Positions 14,780 to 22,019 of a stretch of 64,000 nt of DNA are shown piece by piece. The notes under the pieces were generated by a model, which saw only the letters and a program-made list of their open reading frames with translations, did no database searches and was not told the origin of the DNA. A program made the translations under genes and the position numbers. The stretch lies in assembly GCA_963556195.1 (NCBI GenBank), contig OY744551.1, positions 13,416,096-13,480,095 of the forward strand. The letters are read 5' to 3'. Source of the stretch: Sepiola atlantica. Its lineage: Eukaryota; Mollusca; Cephalopoda; Sepiida; Sepiolidae. The first letter of the stretch is position 1. Each line of letters begins with the position of its first letter.

Positions 14780-15325
14780 ACAGCTGATTTGAGAATATGC
14801 TGTTTGCCCAGGTTGAAGAAAAAGTCTCGACTGTCATTTTTTTGACACGTTCTATTGCATGTACATAACTTTCCCTACGTCTGTCTGGATCGCAAGCAGT
14901 TTCATTTTATTTCTATCTATCTATCTATATTTTTATTCTACCCTTTTTATTATATCTCTCTCTTTTCACTTTATTTTATTTTACTTTATTTTATTTTATT
15001 TTATTTTATTTTATTTTATATTTTATATTTTATATTTTATATTTTATATTTTATATTTTATATATTATCTTTTATATTAATATTTTTTATTATTTTTTGA
15101 TTTGGATTTTGATTTTGATTTTAACATTTTGATTCTTAATGGTCCCAACCACGTGACTTCCCAACTTTTGACATTTTAAATTTCTTTTCTTTTTTTCTCC
15201 ATTTCATTTTTTCCAAATATAATTATAACTCTACCTGATGAGATCTCAGTTTATAACAGCTGTTGATCGATAACATCGACATGCCAGTGTCGCAGATTTT
15301 GTACATGTCTGTGTAAATAAAAATA

Positions 15326-15366
<41 letters not shown>

Positions 15367-16112
15367 ACGATATATATTTTTCTTTTTTTATTTCTAAAGT
15401 GACAGCGCTCATACAAATCCCGGGGACATTCGATTGAGGATCAGGGTTAACGAGATCATCGGTTGATCGATGAATGGCACCACACGAAGATTTAGAAACA
15501 ACCGTGGAATCAGCAAATTTATAAAGAAGAATCGATTATCTGATAGGACGGCTCAACAAGCATTTGTTTACACTAGACTTTAATGCGACCATGTTATGGT
15601 ATTTTGTCCCACAAATCAGATGTTCTAGGAAAAAAACACTGTTTATGGAAGTTGTGCTTGGTCCTTGTTAGAAAGAGAGATAGAAAGGATTCTTATCTGA
15701 TGTGGTAGTGGTCAGGTGTGTTCTTACTGTCAATGTTTTACAGAGTGACCAGGGAGTTTAGCTCAGTCGAACGCCTACCATGAAGAGATCGATACAGTTA
15801 AGAGAGGCTAGCAACATCTATTCTGTCCAAAAGTGTTACTGGGAATGAAATAAATCATCTCCCCTGGACTAATAAGATAGAAAGACTATACGGCTTGACA
15901 TATACTAAAGTATTAATGGAGAAATAAAAAACAAAACTTAAGATACGTAACAATAATAAAGATAGCAATGTTTCCTTACCATTCCTGCAACGATCCCAGT
16001 CAGAGAATTCGTATCTCTTGTCCATGTATTTGACGCCGGCCATATGGAACATCATACGCATGCATTCGGCACGGCCACGGCCATTGAAGTAATGGAGAGT
16101 GTAGTTAGGCAT
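286..16112 (-). CDS. S-crystallin gene 1 (exons 1-5; last exon beyond the left edge)
   Basis: This is a second S-crystallin, head to tail with gene 2. Exons 15980-16112, 9836-9931, 6356-6471, 3785-4084 and 286-393 join in frame to 753 nt (251 codons). The C-terminal exon, about 55 codons in gene 2, should lie to the left of position 1. The order is the same as in gene 2: Tyr8-containing N-terminal domain, [10 protein letters not shown] segment, helical domain, a 100-codon Met/Gly/Ser insert, then the exon 5 helices. Exons 1-3 encode protein identical to gene 2. Introns are larger or different in content and contain LINE, mariner and 5S-derived insertions. No frame damage is visible in the five exons, so the gene looks functional; whether the last exon is intact cannot be seen. 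Confidence 0.94.
748..810. repeat. (GATA)n/(CATA)n microsatellite
   Basis: A run of TAGA tetranucleotides passes into TACA tetranucleotides. Confidence 0.95.
3040..3135 (+). repeat. Dispersed repeat family A copy
   Basis: It contains CGAGTTCGACAGGATGCATC followed by TGAAGAATGCCGGACGTTAT. Related copies are at about 58090-58200 (plus) and 7485-7560 (minus), where the core reads GAAGATCGGAGGTTACATCG and is followed by CCGAAACGT. Confidence 0.55.
3321..3389 (-). repeat. tRNA-derived SINE head, degraded
   Basis: The minus strand reads ..GATAACGACGCGGACTAACG.. then GTGTGCCAAATTCGAATCATG. The B-box-like TTCGAATC and the order match the better preserved copy at 25068-25147. Confidence 0.5.
3785..4084 (-). 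CDS. S-crystallin gene 1, exon 4: Met/Gly/Ser-rich insert exon
   Basis: The exon is 300 nt, phase 0-0, with a TTTCAG|TAC acceptor and a GAT|GTAAGT donor. It begins [15 protein letters not shown], continues as about fifteen MMGS/NMGS units separated by GG, S or GD, and ends GDMNCNYD. The underlying 18-bp minisatellite is so regular that other frames on both strands are also open; those are shadows. Confidence 0.95.
4674..4748. repeat. (TA)n microsatellite
   Basis: An uninterrupted TA tract joined directly to the left end of the composite repeat that follows. Confidence 0.95.
4749..5117. repeat. Composite repeat family B, copy with internal inversion
   Basis: The first 200 bp (ACTAAAAGCGAACTTTTAGG..) match 12772-12950 in direct orientation. 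The rest, about 4950-5117 (AAATTTTAAATCTTGG.. to GAAAAGCCTGGCTTA), matches the reverse complement of 12980-13150. CTAAAAG-CGAA-CTTTTAG forms a perfect small hairpin near the left end. It lies in gene 1 intron 3 and no coding capacity was seen. Confidence 0.7.
5310..6355. repeat. Diverged intronic duplication in gene 1 intron 3
   Basis: Blocks near 4480-4640, 5315-5660 and 5930-6330 share order and wording, for example CACCGTT..TTTTCATTG, AATTAAATG..AACATTTAT and GTGTAATG(T/C)TGTTC. The last block runs into exon 3 and also matches gene 2 at about 43990-44940. I see no exon relic in the earlier blocks. Confidence 0.45.
6356..6471 (-). CDS. S-crystallin gene 1, exon 3
   Basis: The exon is 116 nt, with a TATAG|GA acceptor and an AGG|GTGAGT donor. 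The protein is identical to gene 2 exon 3; the nucleotide differences are synonymous. Confidence 0.95.
6480..7300. repeat. About 320-bp tandem duplication in gene 1 intron 2
   Basis: Blocks starting near 6505, 6780 and 7100 repeat the order ATTCGTAATAGTGTATTAATTC, CGTATCGGTTATCTA, AATGCATGAAATAC and ACATATTG. Gene 2 intron 2 (about 45100-45620) contains diverged counterparts. Confidence 0.55.
7485..7560 (-). repeat. Dispersed repeat family A copy
   Basis: The reverse complement reads ..CCCGAGTGCGACGAGACGCA, then CCTGACGAAGATCGGAGGTT and ACATCGGTCGAAATG, matching the core of the copy at about 58090-58200. Confidence 0.6.
7588..7616. repeat. (TA)n microsatellite
   Basis: A short TA tract beside the family A repeat. 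Confidence 0.9.
8105..9225 (-). pseudogene. Jockey/CR1-like non-LTR retrotransposon relic (linker and reverse transcriptase)
   Basis: Read on the minus strand, several frames together give the usual order of a Jockey/CR1-type LINE ORF2. About 9220-8950 is a linker (AKRRYNEL). About 8900-8760 follows, then [14 protein letters not shown] (about 8725-8680). An open stretch at 8584-8285 contains [35 protein letters not shown] and [10 protein letters not shown], which is RT motif A. A degraded GVPQGS block is at about 8160-8140, where Gln has become a TAG stop. At least two frame changes and in-frame stops show it is dead. The endonuclease domain and 3' end are not seen. It sits antisense-neutral (same strand as the host gene) in gene 1 intron 2. 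Confidence 0.88.
9836..9931 (-). CDS. S-crystallin gene 1, exon 2
   Basis: The exon is 96 nt, phase 1-1, with a TTTCAG|AT acceptor and a G|GTAAGT donor. It encodes [26 protein letters not shown], identical in protein to gene 2. Confidence 0.95.
10230..10545 (-). pseudogene. mariner transposase C-terminal fragment
   Basis: The minus strand encodes [20 protein letters not shown] then [10 protein letters not shown], matching the mariner catalytic block (YVFQQDGAPAH..W) with the second catalytic Asp kept (codon at 10446-10444). After a frame change it continues as degraded NPFNYLFWAVIE-like text and [13 protein letters not shown]. The N-terminal half is absent, so this is a truncated fossil. Confidence 0.8.
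10828..11125. repeat. 21-bp minisatellite
   Basis: About 14 variant copies of a unit like TTTTCTGGATAGTTTAGCC, with differences at a few sites (AATTTAG/AGTTTAG, CTGGAT/ATGAAT). Confidence 0.9.
11649..11695. repeat. (TA)n microsatellite
   Basis: A perfect TA tract, followed by a diverged AACGTTTCGTCTTTATT-type repeat end at 11740-11790. Confidence 0.9.
12310..12411. repeat. (TA)n microsatellite with embedded 5S 5'-end fragments
   Basis: A TA tract interrupted by TACGGCAAAATCA (12379) and followed by TACGGCAACATCACGTTGAC (12408). Both resemble the start of the 5S-derived unit that follows. Confidence 0.8.
12431..12517 (+). repeat. 5S rRNA-derived element with internal deletion
   Basis: The sequence runs TACGGCACAATCACGTTGAC, ACACCGGTTCCCGTTAGATC, a gap of roughly 24 nt relative to 5S rRNA, then GGCCAGTACTAAATGGGTGA and CCATTTGAGAATACCAGGTG. 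Box C-like ATGGGTGACC is kept. The deletion removes the box A/intermediate region, so pol III activity is unlikely. Unrelated sequence runs on to (TA)n at 12698, so it may be the head of a SINE3-like element. Confidence 0.85.
12698..12770. repeat. (TA)n microsatellite
   Basis: A TA tract between the 5S-derived element and repeat family B, in the same relation to family B as at 4674-4748. Confidence 0.95.
12771..13450. repeat. Composite repeat family B, collinear copy
   Basis: It begins GTACTAAAAGCGAACTTTTA and continues through ATACAGCTCAATATCCAGGA. It shares about 200 bp directly and about 160 bp in inverted orientation with 4749-5117. No open frame or transposase similarity was seen. Confidence 0.7.
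13479..13506. repeat. 28-bp perfect palindrome
   Basis: It is centred on CCGG at 13491-13494 with 14-bp arms (core TATAGCCGGCTATA). A direct duplicate of GCCGGCTATAA lies just left, at 13470-13480. Confidence 0.9.
14178..14290 (-). repeat. 5S rRNA-derived element, near full length
   Basis: The minus strand starts TACGGCATAATCACGATAAC and includes AAAAGTTAACCAACGTTGAG, CCTGGTCAGTACCAGATGGG and TAACCATTTGGGAATAC, ending near GCGCTGTATGTAG. It follows 5S rRNA end to end over about 113 nt with many substitutions; no intact 5S gene is claimed. Confidence 0.82.
14685..14776. repeat. (TA)n microsatellite
   Basis: A perfect TA tract of about 90 bp in gene 1 intron 1. Confidence 0.95.
14959..15125. 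repeat. (TTTTA)n to (TTTTATA)n to (GATTTT)n compound microsatellite
   Basis: The pentanucleotide array passes smoothly into a seven-base and then a six-base variant. Confidence 0.9.
15211..15327 (+). repeat. Dispersed repeat family C copy
   Basis: It contains CCTGATGAGATCTCAGTTTA, GCTGTTGATCGATAACATCG and ACATGCCAGTGTCGCAG, and ends AATAAAAATAATCATATATA in a TA tract. The same text is at 39228-39322, again ending in (TA)n. Confidence 0.85.
15328..15362. repeat. (TA)n tail of repeat family C
   Basis: The TA tract begins at the same point of the family C sequence as at 39323. Confidence 0.85.
15980..16112 (-). CDS. S-crystallin gene 1, exon 1
   Basis: This exon encodes residues 1-44 plus one base, starting [16 protein letters not shown], with start context CTCCACCATGCC. 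The donor is G|GTAAGG. It has the same length and phase as gene 2 exon 1. Confidence 0.95.
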
Positions 16113-16198
16113 GGTGGAGTTGTTTACTACTTCTAAGCTTAACCAAAAGCTTATCCAACACAACAATTGCTGATCTGGTGCCGAACAGTCAAACACAC

Positions 16199-16240
16199 CT
16201 TTATATATATCCGTTTTCCCTCAATTAAAATCACGTCATA
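16199..16240 (-). promoter_or_regulatory. Core promoter of S-crystallin gene 1 (TATA plus TGACGTGA box)
   Basis: ATATATATAAA (16210-16200, minus strand) lies about 90 bp before the ATG, and TATGACGTGAT (16240-16230) lies about 20 bp further upstream. Both match the gene 2 promoter in sequence and spacing. Similarity continues to about 16670 (compare 48750-49210). Confidence 0.72.
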
Positions 16241-16675
16241 AATGATCAATTATCGACTACAAGGTTGGAAGACAGTGACGAAATAGTTCGCCGATTGAAA
16301 ACGATGTTGATCACGTATTACGCACTGAAAGAGTACAAACTTCCATTGACAAAAAACCGTTAGTAATTATCTCTTCTAAGGAAGTTATTTCAAATAAAAG
16401 AACATGACTCTTAAAAGCAAAGCTAATTCTAATACCCGAGTTACGCTAATCCGTTCGTTGGTTTAACTGTTCTTATTTTTAATGGAGGCTCAAAGCAAGG
16501 AACGGCTCAATTGAGATTAGAGAAAAGGATTTTCTCGGCTCTATTGTTTTTATATAACGATCATCCTTTACTTATTCTTTCGTGTACTTTTAGATCGAAA
16601 GACGCAGGAAATGTATACATATAATAGTAATAATAATCTTCTACGCTTGGTCTGAATATATTATTACATTCTTTA
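16213..16675 (-). promoter_or_regulatory. Conserved upstream region of gene 1, with single-copy ancestor of the 183-bp satellite
   Basis: It is collinear with 48750-49210 upstream of gene 2. At 16585-16665 it contains GTGTACTTTTAGATCGAAAG and GCAGGAAATGTATACATATA once. This is the same segment that is amplified about 14-fold upstream of gene 2. Confidence 0.65.
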
Positions 16676-16782
16676 CTAGCACGCCCCGTGTCCCGGTGTT
16701 GCCCAGGAAGAATGTAAAATAATGATTTATTTTATAAAATATAAATATTCTAGTATTAATTCGGAAAAAAAATTAGTATAGA

Positions 16783-16964
16783 CCAATTTCACTGTAAGTA
16801 ATTTTGGTGATTAAAATAGGATTTTTCAAATAAGTATTTATTGTCTTAAATCAAGCAAAATTCATTAATTTACGTTTTGTCTGACTGGGTTCCCCTCTAT
16901 ATTAAGTAGGGGCTGATATGAATACATCCTATTTTAATCACCTAAATTACTTACAGTGAAATGG
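16783..16964. mobile_element. Foldback/MITE-like element
   Basis: Inverted arms of about 39 bp (CACTGTAAGTAATTTTGGTG.. at 16790 and its near-complement at 16926-16964) flank about 100 bp without coding sequence. Arms differ by one or two bases. No target duplication was assigned. Confidence 0.75.
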
Positions 16965-17599
16965 GTTCGACTTTCAAATAGCACACTATCTTATTCCAAT
17001 ATTATTCGCAATAATAAAACCGCTGCACAAGAATTAAAATAGTAAATGTGACGTGAAAAGATTTGTGAAGCTTACCTTACCAAAAACGGATGATCTGATG
17101 AATAAAACTAGGAAATGGGTGTATCCTTACTAGTCCAGAAAGTGGGTGGTTATTTTAGATTTAATTTATATTGGATAATAATCCCCACTTATAAAATCTA
17201 AAATATCAAATAGTGTTTTTACTTTTCTTCTTCGTGGTGATTTTTCCAGGCTGTTTTCATGTAGTCGGACCCTAGCAGTGTAATCGGTGGAGGCTAAACT
17301 ACGATGAGTGTGATAATAAAAATGTATCAAATCAAACACAAAGAAAGTAATTAAACTCGTAAGATAAAAGTTAAAGAAACAACCAACGTGTTACCTTTCT
17401 CTAGCGCTTTTATCGAAATGGATTTCTTACGCTCTAACTGATTCTTGAAAAGACGACACCCGGTATTATTACGGTTGGCCAAAACATATTTAAAGAAACT
17501 TTCTATTCTAGTAAATGACTGTTGGAAGATTTCGCCAAAAGTTAGGGAATTCAAGTTACAAAAGTAATGGCCGATTTCGGAAAAATACATTTATTCATA

Positions 17600-17960
17600 A
17601 ACACTTTCTCACCTTTCAAATAGTCTGTAAATTACGTGAAAATGTTGCAGTGCTGACAGCAAGAGTCTGAGATATTGTTTGACACTTTGACGTTGGTTTT
17701 GCTCAAAAAGTGCTTGCAATTGTTCATAGTCAAAATCACACGGCCGTCCTCTACCTTCTTACTCTTCAAGGGTCTCATCTCCACTACAGACTTGCTGGAA
17801 CCACCTTTGTCAATTCCTTCCGATCGCTTGTGGATCAATCTCCTCATGATTTATTGATATTGGCAGAAGTTTCGGAGGCATTGTGCCCAAGTTTTAACTC
17901 GTTCAACATAAGAAGGCGAAGGTCATGGTTTCACATGTTCATCATTGTAGGTCTTCTGTG
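17600..17960 (-). pseudogene. mariner/SETMAR-type transposase N-terminal relic
   Basis: The minus strand reads LNELKLGHNASETSANINKS followed by a stop, then (other frames) RWFQQVCSGDETLEE and EGRGRPCDFDYEQLQALFEQ. This is the paired HTH region of irritans-type mariner transposases. Stops and frame changes are present and the catalytic domain is not seen downstream. Sequence at 17351-17630 shows no clear continuation. Confidence 0.82.
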
Positions 17961-17999
17961 CTTCAAAAAATACTTTTTATCTGAAAAAAATTACAAATA

Positions 18000-19390
18000 A
18001 TTATTTTGAACACATTAATGTTTATATGTGTATAAATTTACACGAAACAAACTACAAATTCTGTTTTAAAATGATAATGTTTGTAACAACCTAATATTAA
18101 AGTATATTTTTCAAAAAATGTCAGTAAAATGTCGTATTGTGAAAAAATCATAGGGACGTGTTCGGATAAATACTCTGTCAAATACTAGTAGAACACAACG
18201 AAGGAAGTGTTTAAAACATTCTAGTGAAGACTGTGTGATACTGTTTGTTTATGTAAATTTGTCAGGTATAATAAAAAATAGTATTTATTTAATATACGTC
18301 ACTTATTTTAATCTGCAAATTTACGTGACAGAAACAAGATTTTCTGTACTAACGAGTCATCGCTTATCAAGACTCAAATGCCACGCAAGGATAAGAGTTT
18401 ATAAGGTTGTCACGTGGAAGATTTGACAACACAATGAATATTTTTTCTTGTTAACCTAGTTCACCTCAAACAAGGTAAATTGTCACTGACGTAAGCGGCT
18501 ACTGAGAAATATGGTGTAAGTTTAATGGGTCATCCTTAATTCGGAGCTGTACACCAAAATGCTTGTACACTTTAGTAACGCTTGTTGAACTTGTGCAGAA
18601 TTTGATTACTTGTTTACATCGGACTTAAAAAACGACCATGGTGTAGTCAGCAGGGAAGTAGCTTCGTTGTATTGTGTTCTACAGATAAGTAGTTCTAAAA
18701 AAACTTGACCATTTAGCTCACACTTGAAAAAAGAAAAATAATTGGAAGTGGTTGTAGCTACAAAAGTCTTTCTCGTGAATATTTATCAGAGAGAACTATG
18801 GATTGAAACTAAGTTGAGCATCCACCAGGAAAATAACGATAGAATCGATAAAAAACTAGCAATATCTTTTCCATGAGAAAAAAGTCGTAGTGAAGAGGAG
18901 AGGAGAGGGCATCGCTCACTTTATTTTAACGTCGATTGTGTACTCTGTCAAGGCACAAAAGGGTGCTCTGAGGTGCGCCTTTTTGGATGTGGCAACATTA
19001 CTCTATCTGAGGACGTATTTGACTCCGATCCATATATAGGATTGCGTCAGGTGTGAGATACTTTCTGGAACGTAAGAATGATCCAACCACCCTTCAGGCG
19101 ACATTGGCAACATATTTGATGTAAGTCTTACATTTCATGTCTGGAGTTAAGATTAAAACCACAAACTTATCAATGTAGTGCGCTTGCATCAAAGAGGGAG
19201 CCATTCATTTAAATGTGGGCAAAGATCCGAAGTTTCTTATGAAAGGGGATAAGCTTTGTTTTCCACGTAGTGAAGCTAACTAGCATACTTTTCCTAAATG
19301 GTGGAAAAGAGAGAATCAGAATCAGAAAGGATGTAAACATAACAAGCCGCGCATGCGTGGTCCCCCTCTGTATGTGACTCGATGTGGCGA
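18000..19390. other. Intergenic stretch, no gene recognised
   Basis: No supported coding region. A phrase at 18600-18680 (GTTTACATCGGACTTAAAAA then CGACCATGGTGTAGTC) resembles 45685-45745 and 15560-15600, suggesting an old dispersed repeat. Confidence 0.5.
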
Positions 19391-19394
19391 GTGT

Positions 19395-19970
19395 AAAATG
19401 CAACAATAAATTTGGGCAATTTGGGGCATATTTGACTCCCCTTTGACCCTCTCGGGGCGCGAACCAGAATTCTTCTGAGGTCAAGGATGCTCATTTCATA
19501 TCCAGAACAATTGCCTCTACATTTTGGCCAAGTGTCAGAAAAATTGAATGGATGGATCAAACGTCATGGAAGAAAAGGGTCAGTTTTTGCCCTTTTGGGG
19601 GCTTTTGACACCCTGGGGGCGCGAACTATATTTTTCCAAGGTCAGCGATACTTATTTTCTATTAGGAACAATTGCCTCCACATTTTGACCAAGTTTCAGA
19701 GAAATTGAATGGATCGATAAAAAGTTATTGGCCAAAACATGTCATTTTTGGCCATTTCGGGGCCTTTTGACACCCTGGGGGGGGGGCTAACCAGATTGTT
19801 TTTCAAAAATCGGAGAATGTCACTTTCTACCCTGACCAAAGTTACAACTTCATGCAAAATTTCAGAGAAATTCAATGGATGGTTGCGGAGAAAAATCCGG
19901 ACGGACGGACATGCTTCAAAACATAAGTCCCCGATTTATAAAATCGGGGGAGCAACAAAAAAATATATGT
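19395..19970 (+). repeat. Retroelement-like repeat with three ~165-bp subunits and terminal hairpin
   Basis: Three diverged subunits (from about 19405, 19570 and 19736) share GGGGCTTTTGACACCCTGGG, GAACAATTGCCTC(C/T)ACATTT, and the CAGAGAAATTGAATGGAT block. The last is followed by GGACGGACGGACATG and a hairpin (CCCCGATTTATAAAATCGGGG, 19930-19950), then an A-rich end. The A-rich end suggests a 3' UTR of a LINE or a non-autonomous derivative. Confidence 0.65.
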
Positions 19971-19999
19971 ATTAAAATGTATTGCAAACAAAAATAATT

Positions 20000-21600
20000 G
20001 CTGCAGCTTTTCGGATAAACTCCTTGTCTAATACAGTTTAAAAAATAAAGAAAGCATTATATTTGTTATTAATGAAACGTCTTTGTCTATCTTAATTGCC
20101 ATAACTATATCTTTATACTATATACTAGCTGTCTATACTCGGTGATGCCTGCGAGTCAAGTTTATATTGTTTTACTAATGCATGATGTATAGCAAAGTAA
20201 TTTAAATTCATAAATTTAGAAATCAACTATGCAATAAATTAAAATGGCTTATTTGTTTGCTTGTAAAAAAATATTGGTTGTAAATAATATAGTACGTTAT
20301 TAAAATTGCTGAATCTTTCTCTAAGGAATCTAAATATTTTTGTCGATGTAATGCCATCGAAATTGTTGTGTTTATAAAGAACGGAATTTTATAAAAAATG
20401 GAGAAATAATCAAAATTCATTTTATTGTAATGGATATAATCATTAAAGTATTTTTTGTAAACAAATTCTTTATTTTAAATATGATTTTTATTTCACGATA
20501 GAATTTATTAAAATGGCTGCTTTGTTTTTCTAAGAAACCGTATAACATAAAAACAATGACTCCTCGTGTAAGTGAAGACAAAAGATACTACACTTTAATC
20601 TCAACCTGAATGTCTTGGAATCAACATGAGAATAACCTGTAAAACCCACTTTTTTCAATGTTTTTATCTTTTTGTTTTTGCAGGAGATGAGGAAACCTAC
20701 GGTATGCAAGACATTCACCCACTATTTCAGAGACTCGAACTGAGAGATTTCTTTAAGATTTTTACTGTCCCTTTGAGTTCAATTTTTGCCTCTCTTGCAG
20801 TTAGTTTATCGGGTATATTCGCCAGGTATTTCATAAGTTAAGTTACTCCTATAATTACTAAAATGATGGAGATCTTACAGAGATTCCAGTTTCTTATCAT
20901 GTCCTACATAAGACCTTGATATTTCGTTATCTCTTCCATCTAACTGATTTCAACTTGGGTTGTTACTTTCTCTCTTTTGTCCCATATCACTATGCCATGT
21001 TTAAAAGCTTCGTTTTCTAGGTGTGTAGCTGTAAGAATGGCATATTCATAGTGGATGGTGTATGACTTTTTTCTAACTGTTCTTTCTACTATATGTTCCA
21101 AGGACTTTCTTCTACATTAGATATTCAACGTTTTACAGATAAGCTAGTAACAATATTTACCACTATTGTATCGAATTGCATAGTAGCCGTCCTCTAAAAC
21201 TGGATGTCAGGTGGCTCACACTCTTTATTTCTGTGTGGCCGAACTTGCACTTGTCGTTGCTGAGACTACTAATCTTCCTAAAAGCATTGCCCACCAATCA
21301 TGATCATTTTATCCTTATTCTAGTTGAGCGATATCTTGTAATTCCTAGTTCTCACAATTTTATATAGAATTTTATTTTATATTTTATGTTTATTTATTTG
21401 CAAATTCAATACTATTTCTACATTTTACACGAAAACTTGAAACGACTCTTAGTAAAGTATCTTACAAAAAAATTCCTTACAACAAAATTTGGTTGTTAGA
21501 AACTGTGCCAACATATGTATTAAACTTCCAAACTATGTATGTAGGATTCTGAAACAGTAAATCCCGCTCCCCATACTTATGATAAATAAATGAAAGTTAA
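20000..21600. other. Intergenic AT-rich stretch, no gene recognised
   Basis: Only short open frames occur, without domain similarity that I can see. Confidence 0.5.
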
Positions 21601-21602
21601 AA

Positions 21603-21645
21603 GTTTGCTTTTATAAACAGCTATTCGCTGTTTATAAAAGCAAAC
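21603..21645. repeat. Perfect 19-bp inverted repeat (cruciform/hairpin)
   Basis: GTTTGCTTTTATAAACAGC and its exact complement are separated by TATTC. Long, perfect and with a 5-nt loop. Confidence 0.92.
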
Positions 21646-22019
21646 AGAAAATACGAAAGTGAAATTACACCGAGCAAAAGCTAAGAATCAAAACTCAGAT
21701 CTGTTGTTAGAAGTGAAAGCGAAATATCTATAGTTTTTAGTCGAGGGGAAGCAACTCTGTGAAAACTGGAAAAATATAATATTTAAAACACAATTGTAAA
21801 ACTTCTTAGAAACATATGTTAAAGTCTGAATAGATGAAAAAAATACGTTAATTTATTAGAAGTTGTTTGAATTTAAAAACATAGTACATAAAACTGCAGA
21901 GTAAGAAATTAGCTCCAAACATTATAAAACTCCTGAATTACCAGACGCAATTATAGATCTCTGTGAAAGGCGTAGAAATGATTAATAATAACACTAATTC
22001 TGAGTACATAAATAAATAC

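Larger units (their letters stand above)
9932..15979. other. Intron 1 of S-crystallin gene 1, insertion-rich
   Basis: This 6-kb intron contains a mariner fragment, a 21-bp minisatellite, two 5S-derived elements, repeat family B, repeat family C, a palindrome and several (TA)n tracts. Gene 2's intron 1 is about 1 kb, so most of the size difference is inserted DNA. No host exon was recognised in it. Confidence 0.75.

Noticed and set aside
17351..17590. Possible host exon with a GT donor near 17393
   Set aside because: No matching acceptor, no domain, and it lies just beyond a mariner relic; not supported.
20626..20841. Possible mini-exon after a TTTTTGCAG acceptor at about 20685
   Set aside because: No downstream partner exons or homology; a pyrimidine-AG pattern alone is common in AT-rich DNA.
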